DNA of 64,000 bases. It comes from a bacterium. Its GTDB lineage: Bacteria > Patescibacteria > Paceibacteria > UBA9973 > UBA6065. The position numbers and the translations under genes were made by a program. A model generated the notes under the pieces. It did no database searches. It was not told the DNA's origin and worked only from the letters and a program-made list of their open reading frames with translations. Below, one piece after another: positions 58,660 to 64,000 of the stretch (the stretch's first letter is position 1; every line of letters begins with the position of its first letter). Where the stretch lies: the NCBI GenBank assembly GCA_030680695.1, contig JAUXUT010000149.1, forward strand, positions 585,431 through 649,430, in the 5' to 3' direction.

Positions 58660-58741
58660 GTAGGCCATTCTTCCAACCACCAAGTTGTCGGCCGATCTCC
58701 TCGAGCCCCGAGATGAGCTCCGAATACCGTTGATAATCAAT
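58637..58741 (-). pseudogene. Remnant of avd (last 34 codons), DGR2
   Basis: On the minus strand the frame reads IDYQRYSELISGLEEIGRQL then GGWKNGLQKKTSAS and stop. It aligns without gaps to the last residues of intact Avd at 13741-14157 (AIDTNKYAVISESLFEIGRM...GGWKRQL...) including IDxxxY, EIGRxLGGWK and the C-terminal length. Upstream of 58741 similarity ends abruptly at a junction with a restriction-like gene. Its stop codon lies in the TR2 terminator hairpin, exactly as in DGR1. Confidence 0.85.
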
Positions 58742-59559
58742 GCCGGACCTTTGAGCGGACCCCTGGGGCTTATAAGCAATTAGGAGAAGAGCAGCTTCGA
58801 GATGTGATTCTTTCTGCCCTGAATGGCATCTTTGAAGGAGATGCTACTGGAGAAACTTTTGTTAAGAAAGGTAAAACGGATATACACCTCAAAATCGAGA
58901 AAGGAGAAATCCTCATTTTTGAATGTAAAAATTGGGGTGGAGAAAAAATATACCTAGACACTATAGATCAACTAATGGGGTATGTTACCTGGAGACAAAA
59001 CTACGGTGTCGTAATTATGTTCTCAAAAAATAAAGTTTTTTCAAAGACACTGGCCCAGATACCAGATATGGTAGTAACCAAATCACGACTTCACGCGGTC
59101 CGATATAAGATCGCGTTTGATAAGTATCTTAAAGAAAAAGGATACGGGCATAAAGCACTCGTGGCTTTCTCGGGAACGGTCAAGGATGTTGATACTAAGC
59201 TGGAGTATACGGAAGGACAGATGAATAAGGTCCCAGAAAGCCAGACTGCTGAAGAATTTAAAAATGATGACCATAAGTTCTTAATCGTCGCCGAGAAGTT
59301 CCAAACTGGATTTGACCAACCACTCTTGTCGGTGATGTACGTCGATAAGAAACTTGGCGGCGTAAGCGCGGTCCAGACGTTATCTCGCCTCAATCGAACT
59401 ACTTACGGAAAAGATGACACCTTTGTGCTCGATTTCGTAAATCAAACAGACGACATCAAAGAAGCTTTCCAGCCCTACTACACAACTACAGTCTTATCAG
59501 AAGCAACTGAGGAGGCTTTTTCAGTGATGCCCAGGAAAGGGCACTTTCAGAGCTTTTGA
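58741..59559 (+). pseudogene. Chimeric fragment: PD-(D/E)XK nuclease-like part fused to HsdR helicase part
   Basis: Open frame without a convincing start (GTG 58804 is the first in-frame candidate). From about 58765 to 59067: GEEQLRDVILSALNGIFEG, ATGETFVKKGKTDI, LIFECKNWGGEKIY, a PD-(D/E)XK-type domain. From about 59068: VVTKSRLHAVRYKIAFDKYL, VAFSGTVKDV, ILIVAEKFQTGFDQPLL-like LIVAEKFQTGFDQPLLSV, LSRLNRTTYGKDDTFVLDFVN: the second helicase domain of type I restriction subunit HsdR. Both parts lack their other domains, so this is a deletion scar, not a working enzyme. Confidence 0.8.
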
Positions 59560-59572
59560 GGCTGGGACAGGA

Positions 59573-60115
59573 TTACGCGTGTCTTTGAGTCATTGCACCC
59601 GAGGTTTCGCGGGCGTCATAGTAGGATTTGATCTTGCGGACGCCACGGTGGACCTGGACGGCTATGCTGTTCTTGGATTGTCCGGTCTTGTCGGCTATTT
59701 CTTCGAGCGACAGCCCATCGAAGTATCGCATCTTCACCACCTTCTGATACTTGTTGGGAAGCTTGTTCACGTCGGCGGCAACTTTGTCGGTATCGGCTGA
59801 AGACATCGGCAACTCTTCATCCATATCCGGTTCAAAGCCGTTCTCGAGCATTGCATCGAGCGAGGCGGTCTTGTGTTTTCGGTATTCGTCGATTATGAGA
59901 TTGTTGAGCACCCGGTAGAGGAATGCCTTGATTGCTATAATCTGGCCACCTTTTGCGGGGTAGGCCCATGTCTTGGCAAAGGCGTCTTGTACAAGGTCCT
60001 CACTCCGGGCACGGTCGCGGAGTTTGAAGTACGAGTAGCGGGCGAGGGCATCCTTGTATTTCCTGTGGGCTACGGTGAGCATGATTTCTCGATAAGTTTT
60101 TTCCTGGAGCGTCAT
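59573..60115 (-). CDS. ECF-type RNA polymerase sigma factor
   Basis: 180 aa. Region 2 (YFKLRDRARSEDLVQDAFAKTW, IKAFLYRVLNNLIIDEYRK) and region 4 (LPNKYQKVVKMRYFDGLSLEEIADKTGQSKNSIAVQVHRGVRKIK). Group 4 sigma factor; no anti-sigma gene is adjacent. Probably controls envelope or stress genes. Confidence 0.93.
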   Translation of the reverse strand: MTLQEKTYREIMLTVAHRKYKDALARYSYFKLRDRARSEDLVQDAFAKTWAYPAKGGQIIAIKAFLYRVLNNLIIDEYRKHKTASLDAMLENGFEPDMDEELPMSSADTDKVAADVNKLPNKYQKVVKMRYFDGLSLEEIADKTGQSKNSIAVQVHRGVRKIKSYYDARETSGAMTQRHA

Positions 60116-60323
60116 ATGTTTTTAAGGTTTAATTGGTAAATCGTTTGGTCCTCTTTTAATAACGATTTAACAATACACCCTTTTGTTGTCCACAGGTATA
60201 GACAGGTAGGCAATATCTGTGGAGAAACTGTGTGTATCATTTAATATTTAGTTAATATAGCGTCATTGAGCGATATTTTTTCCTCTTGTTATCCACCACC
60301 TTTTCATGCATAATGTTAAAACT

Positions 60324-60992
60324 ATGAGAATTTTAGTTGTAGAGGACGAAAAGAAGCTCGCGGACATCCTGAGGAGGGCGCTTACTGGAGAGAAGTATTC
60401 TTGCGACCTTGCCTATGATGGTGAGGAAGGTCTCGAGAAGGGACTCAAGAATAACTACTCAGTTATCCTTCTCGACATCATGCTTCCGAAGAAAGAGGGA
60501 TTCGAAGTCTGCAGGGAACTTCGTGCCAGATCTGTGCATACGCCGATTATTATGCTCACTGCACGCGCGACCGAGTCTGATCGAGTTATGGGTCTCGATA
60601 CTGGTGCTGACGACTATCTCACCAAACCATTCAGCATTGACGAACTTTTCGCGCGCATCCGCGCAGTCTCGCGCCGCAGGAAGACTTCTGATCCGATTGT
60701 TTTCAAGGCCGACAATCTCGTTCTTGATGGCAGGAGACATGAAGTAACGAGGGCAGGAAAAGCGCTTTCGCTCACGCCCAAGGAATACCGTCTGCTTATT
60801 TCACTTTTGCGATCGCCGGGTGAGGTTCTTACGCGCAGGCAACTTCTCGACGCAGCTTGGAACCCAGATTTTCACGAGACGAACCACGAATTGAACGTAC
60901 ATATGCGCTATTTACGTAGCAAGGTCGATGCAGATGGGCAAAAGCCGCTCATCCACACCGTTCGCGGCGTCGGATATATTTTGAGACCTTAG
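60324..60992 (+). CDS. OmpR-family response regulator
   Basis: 222 aa from ATG 60324 (CATAAT nine bases upstream). Receiver domain: ILVVEDEKKLADIL, phospho-acceptor Asp in VILLDIMLPKKEGFEV, TARATESDRVMGLDTGADDYLTKPF; winged-helix output: LTPKEYRLLISLLRSPGEVLTRRQLLDAAW and NVHMRYLRSKVD with VRGVGYIL. Pairs with the kinase 14 bases downstream. The 208-base gap before it holds DnaA-box-like TTGTCCACA and TTATCCACC but no gene. Confidence 0.96.
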   Translation: MRILVVEDEKKLADILRRALTGEKYSCDLAYDGEEGLEKGLKNNYSVILLDIMLPKKEGFEVCRELRARSVHTPIIMLTARATESDRVMGLDTGADDYLTKPFSIDELFARIRAVSRRRKTSDPIVFKADNLVLDGRRHEVTRAGKALSLTPKEYRLLISLLRSPGEVLTRRQLLDAAWNPDFHETNHELNVHMRYLRSKVDADGQKPLIHTVRGVGYILRP

Positions 60993-61006
60993 CCGTCTGT
61001 ATATAT

Positions 61007-62158
61007 ATGAAGAACACCAGCGCCGCATCAGCCAAAAGGCTTCTCGAATCGGCGCAGCGTCTCAAGGCGCTTATGAACGCACTGCCAGCGGGTATTGCAT
61101 TCTCAACCGACGAGACATGCACATATATCACGGGTAATCCGTATCTACTCGAACATCTCGAGATGGCATCTGGCGATAACATTTCGCTCGACGCAAACAT
61201 CGCTGACAAAAAGCTACGCCACTTCATTGGTGGCAAGGAAGTGACCGGTGCCGAATTACCGATGCAACGTGCCATCGCTGAAAGACGACAGGTTGGTCCG
61301 CTCGAAATAGAAGTTGAAGCGCCAAGCGGCAATCGTTGGGCCCATGAAGCCATCGGTGCACCGATTTATGACGAGAACGGAAAGGTTATTTCGGCCGTGT
61401 TGGTGAATATGGATCTCACCGAAAAAAGAAAGGCTTCTGAAGCGGCACGTCTCGAACGATTTCTTGAACAGCAGCGTAAAAAAATAGATTTCATTGCCGA
61501 CGCCGCCCACGAATTGCGCACACCGCTCGCCATAATTAAAGGCAACGTTGATTTGGCGATACGTGGAGGACTCACCGATAAGGCTTCAATCGAAGAGACA
61601 TTACGAGCGATAGACCACGAGGTTCTTCATCTTGACCGTTTACTCGCTGACCTCACACTTCTTACCGCTGATCGCGGTGAGTTTAAAAGCAAAGTCGGAG
61701 CACATCTTATAGACATCGGCTTGCTCGTCGAGGGTATTGCTAAACGCCACGAAGGCTTCGCCCTGAAGAAAACTGTTTCTATGTGTATTGATACGCTTCC
61801 TGATGTACAGGTTATCGGCGACGAGCGCCATCTCGAACGTTTGTTTTCAAATATCGTCTCGAACGCCATATCATACGGCAAGCCAGGTGGTTCTGTATGG
61901 ATATCAGGCAGGATTGAAGGCGACAAAATACTTATCGATATCAAGGATGACGGCATTGGGATTTCTAAAAATGCTCTTCCACACATTTTCGAGCGCTTCT
62001 ATCGGGCAGAAAGCTCCCGGTCAAAGGATACGGGCGGTACTGGTCTTGGCCTTGCTATTGTGAAGTGGATATCCGAAGCCCACGGTGGATCAGTCAACGC
62101 AACGAGCACTGAGGGTGGGGGCAGTACGTTCACAGTGACATTCCCTTTGGCATCATAG
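61007..62158 (+). CDS. Soluble PAS sensor histidine kinase
   Basis: 383 aa without transmembrane helices. PAS-like domain (about 20-135: LMNALPAGIAFSTDETCTYITGN, IGAPIYDENGKVISAVLVNMDLTEKR), DHp with phospho-His in DAAHELRTPLAIIKGN, and ATPase domain: N box SNIVSNAISYG, G1 IKDDGIGIS, F box HIFERFYRAES, G2 TGGTGLGLAI. Senses a cytoplasmic signal and phosphorylates the upstream regulator. Confidence 0.95.
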   Translation: MKNTSAASAKRLLESAQRLKALMNALPAGIAFSTDETCTYITGNPYLLEHLEMASGDNISLDANIADKKLRHFIGGKEVTGAELPMQRAIAERRQVGPLEIEVEAPSGNRWAHEAIGAPIYDENGKVISAVLVNMDLTEKRKASEAARLERFLEQQRKKIDFIADAAHELRTPLAIIKGNVDLAIRGGLTDKASIEETLRAIDHEVLHLDRLLADLTLLTADRGEFKSKVGAHLIDIGLLVEGIAKRHEGFALKKTVSMCIDTLPDVQVIGDERHLERLFSNIVSNAISYGKPGGSVWISGRIEGDKILIDIKDDGIGISKNALPHIFERFYRAESSRSKDTGGTGLGLAIVKWISEAHGGSVNATSTEGGGSTFTVTFPLAS

Positions 62159-62251
62159 GTGATGGTGTAATAAAGGCGGTATGGCGACAGTCTTTTCGAT
62201 AGGAGGGGCCTTTTGGCCTTGCCTTTAACCGAATATCAAACCATTACCCAT

Positions 62252-63220
62252 ATGATTAAACGCACTGCGATAGCATGCTCTTTGGCTGTGCTCGCGATAG
62301 GTGCCTTAATTGTCGCGTCGGCGGCAGGCACCGCGTTCGCAGACAGTAACACACCCCCGGCTTTCAGCTCGATTACCATATCGAGTGGGGCGACCGACCA
62401 AAGGATGACCGTTGGAGAGAAGGCCGATATCTTGTTCATCGGCGCGACCACTACCCAGAACGACCTGTCCACTGGATATTGTATGGTGAATGATTCTGAC
62501 GTCAGAAGCTCTTTCCGTTCTGATGGAAACGGTGTATATCGCGCCGATTATATTGTAGCTAGTGATCATCACGAACGAGCACCAGGCACCATACCTTTCG
62601 ATTGTACGGTGACAAACGGTCATGGTATCAGCCTTGTAATCAGCGCCTTCGAAAGTAATTCAGTGTCGATTGATATCAATCTAGACGGTGTGTTCGACCC
62701 GCCGTTCGGTGCACCGACCGGTACGAGCACCTCAACAAGCACTGCTACCTCGACAGAGGCATCGGTTGAACCAGTATCTTCGGGATCTTCAGGTGGATCA
62801 GGGTCTTCATCAAGCGGACGTAGTGTGAGAAATTCCTCTACTCTTTGGACAACGACACAAACCTTGAACCCAGAGGATATTTGGATATACATCGATGAAG
62901 CGTATATTCCACCATCTTCATCTGACATGGGCTTTGTATCCTATGCGCCAAGCGGCGGTAACGTGCCCGTATCCAGTGCCGTAACCGCATCACCAGTAGA
63001 AGAAACAGATATTCTGGCTGTTTCTGAAACAGACACAGCAACTTCTTCTGAAGGCGAGGTTCTTGGAGCCAGCATAGATCGAGAAGATGGCCCTCTCGCA
63101 GCTGCAGGAGCAGCCGGAACTGGAGGCAGACTTATGCTCATCACCCTGCTCGTCCTTACAGGACTCGCGGTGGGCGCATACGCCTTCAACCGCAATTCTG
63201 AGGCAAGGAGACGACCATAA
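62252..63220 (+). CDS. Secreted, C-terminally anchored surface protein
   Basis: 322 aa from ATG 62252. Signal peptide ending TAFA, an Ig-like beta domain (about 30-150), a Ser/Thr/Gly-rich low-complexity linker (TGTSTSTSTATSTEASVE), and a C-terminal helix (LMLITLLVLTGLAVGAYAF) with RRRP tail. Follows the two-component genes, perhaps part of the same regulated set. Function unknown. Confidence 0.8.
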   Translation: MIKRTAIACSLAVLAIGALIVASAAGTAFADSNTPPAFSSITISSGATDQRMTVGEKADILFIGATTTQNDLSTGYCMVNDSDVRSSFRSDGNGVYRADYIVASDHHERAPGTIPFDCTVTNGHGISLVISAFESNSVSIDINLDGVFDPPFGAPTGTSTSTSTATSTEASVEPVSSGSSGGSGSSSSGRSVRNSSTLWTTTQTLNPEDIWIYIDEAYIPPSSSDMGFVSYAPSGGNVPVSSAVTASPVEETDILAVSETDTATSSEGEVLGASIDREDGPLAAAGAAGTGGRLMLITLLVLTGLAVGAYAFNRNSEARRRP

Positions 63221-63253
63221 ATAAGCACCAAGACGTCAAGATACGGCTTTGAT

Positions 63254-63280
63254 AAGCCACCCTCTGGATAGGGTGGCTTT
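63254..63280 (+). terminator. Terminator of the surface-protein gene
   Basis: AAGCCACCCT / AGGGTGGCTT stem followed by TCCC; moderate U-tract. Confidence 0.7.
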
Positions 63281-63314
63281 CCCGTAAGTCTGGACCGTGC
63301 CATACTAGTTGCCT

Positions 63315-63764
63315 ATGTCGAACATATTCAGTGAGGTTGAGACGCTCCGTCGAAAAGGAAAAGTGCATACAAGGCTTATCCTTCTCGTATACGGACTCAT
63401 TGTCTTAGCTCTCGCTATGGCAGCGATCATTTCTTACAACATCGCTTTCAAGGGTACAAACTCTCCGTCCGTTATCGCTCTCATTGCTATAGGATTCGTA
63501 TTGGGTCGATATCTGTTCGCACGCATCAATGTCGTCGACTGGGACGAGCGCAAAGAGATGGTGAAGATAGGTAGAATGGATATTCTTGGCTTTATTGTAC
63601 TTGTCGCCTACATCGCGTTTGATTTCATACTCAAATATTTTCTAAATGGTCTTTACGGTGACCCAGTGGGAGTGTTCCTTCTGGCCGCTGTGTTTGGAAC
63701 GTTCATTGGCAGGATCGCGGGCCTCGTTTCAGAAGTCCACCGCGTATTCAAGGAAAGTAAGTAG
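63315..63764 (+). CDS. Four-helix membrane protein, unknown function
   Basis: 149 aa from ATG 63315; CATACT ends eight bases upstream. Helices at LILLVYGLIVLALAMAAIISY, SVIALIAIGFVLGRYLF, DILGFIVLVAYIAFDFIL and PVGVFLLAAVFGTFIGRIAGL. No family recognised; short cytoplasmic tails. Confidence 0.78.
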   Translation: MSNIFSEVETLRRKGKVHTRLILLVYGLIVLALAMAAIISYNIAFKGTNSPSVIALIAIGFVLGRYLFARINVVDWDERKEMVKIGRMDILGFIVLVAYIAFDFILKYFLNGLYGDPVGVFLLAAVFGTFIGRIAGLVSEVHRVFKESK

Positions 63765-63786
63765 CTTGCTTTGATATACTGTTGTT

Positions 63787-64000
63787 ATGAGAAATAACAT
63801 AATCACTACTTTTTCCGTATGTGCGGTATTTGCCGTTTCTGCACTTGCGCCGACCCGTGCCGCAGATGCCGCCACATGCGTAGATTTGTTCCAGGATATA
63901 GGCCAAGGCTCTTCTGGTTCAACAGTGCTTTTGTATCAAAATTTCCTTAAGGAACAAGGATTGCTCACCGCCGTTCCAAACGGTCATTTTGGTCCAGCAA
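63787..64000 (+). CDS. Secreted peptidoglycan-binding-domain protein, N-terminal fragment
   Basis: 71 codons then the window ends. Signal peptide (VCAVFAVSALAPTRAADA), then CVDLFQDIGQGSSGSTVLLYQNFLKEQGLL...NGHFGPA, the start of a PG_binding_1-like repeat (V-x-x-L-Q-x-F-L-x-x-x-G-x-x-G-x-F-G). TATACT (63775-63780) lies six bases before ATG: leaderless. Confidence 0.8.
   Translation, partial: MRNNIITTFSVCAVFAVSALAPTRAADAATCVDLFQDIGQGSSGSTVLLYQNFLKEQGLLTAVPNGHFGPA

Larger units (their letters stand above)
52980..59570. mobile_element. Putative integrated element / accessory island at tRNA-His
   Basis: Starts at the tRNA-His/recombinase overlap and holds a serine recombinase, a P-loop ATPase, three small hypothetical genes typical of CPR integrative elements, the DGR2 cassette and restriction-gene debris. 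The far end is not defined: I see no second copy of the tRNA-His 3' end. The right border is put before the sigma-factor gene because broken genes end there. DGR2 may belong to the element or be a separate insertion. Confidence 0.5.

Noticed and set aside
60205..60220. Right attachment site of the tRNA-His island (GTAGGCA match)
   Set aside because: Only seven bases match the tRNA-His 3' end, within chance expectation.
60175..60300. Replication origin in the gap before the response regulator
   Set aside because: Contains TTGTCCACA and TTATCCACC, but the boxes are few and unphased and no parS-like site is near; the 7.3-7.5 kb gap is a better candidate.

Overview
The window looks like a chromosome segment of an ultra-small bacterium of the Candidate Phyla Radiation (Patescibacteria, most likely Parcubacteria-like). 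Evidence: compact genes with short or no leaders, many start codons only 6-10 bases after a -10 box, a trigger factor without its PPIase domain, a Gram-positive-style type IV pilus set (pilB, pilC, pilMNO, several prepilins), glycolytic tpiA-pgk, RNase Y, RNHCP and DUF5652 proteins, and no biosynthetic operons. The standard genetic code is used (TGA is a stop). The lineage is inferred; no 16S gene is present.

Layout. 1-5.0 kb: partial yifB/comM, DksA-like, NYN nuclease, rpsO, Xer recombinase, exodeoxyribonuclease III. 5.05-5.37 kb: an unidentified structured RNA with its own promoter and terminator. 5.4-9.6 kb: CCA-adding enzyme, four tRNAs, YraN, RNHCP and a TIMP-like secreted protein. Four parS-like sites (6.0-7.5 kb) and DnaA-box-like repeats (7.33-7.49 kb) suggest an origin-proximal segment. 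9.6-12.4 kb: HU, RNase Y, ClpP. 12.4-15.1 kb: a complete diversity-generating retroelement (DGR1) with target gene, template repeat, inverted avd and reverse transcriptase. 15.1-19.6 kb: rsmE, tig, small surface proteins, ppa, nusA. 19.7-32.1 kb: surface/pilus locus with pilB, pilC, prepilins, large secreted proteins and an apparently imported PEP-CTERM protein. 32.1-52.7 kb: housekeeping (tpiA, pgk, recJ, rnhA, comEC, sod, rpmB, site-2 protease, murE-like, ruvA, rpsT, ruvX, dedA, pilMNO, rplS) and tRNAs. 52.9-59.6 kb: accessory island starting at tRNA-His with a large serine recombinase, replication-like hypothetical genes, a second DGR cassette (DGR2) and broken restriction genes. 59.6-64 kb: ECF sigma factor, response regulator, histidine kinase, surface proteins.

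The main discovery is the pair of DGRs. In DGR1 all 17 template/variable differences fall on template adenines; in DGR2 all 22 do. DGR2 keeps its target, variable repeat, template repeat, promoters and terminators, but has no reverse transcriptase in the island. Right after its template lies a 34-codon C-terminal remnant of avd in the same inverted orientation as the intact avd of DGR1, fused to restriction-gene debris. DGR2 therefore appears to be a complete cassette decapitated by deletion, whose template may be used in trans by the DGR1 reverse transcriptase 43 kb away. In both cassettes the template RNA looks like a discrete unit: an extended -10 promoter directly behind the target gene's terminator, and its own hairpin terminator, in whose loop the avd stop codon lies.
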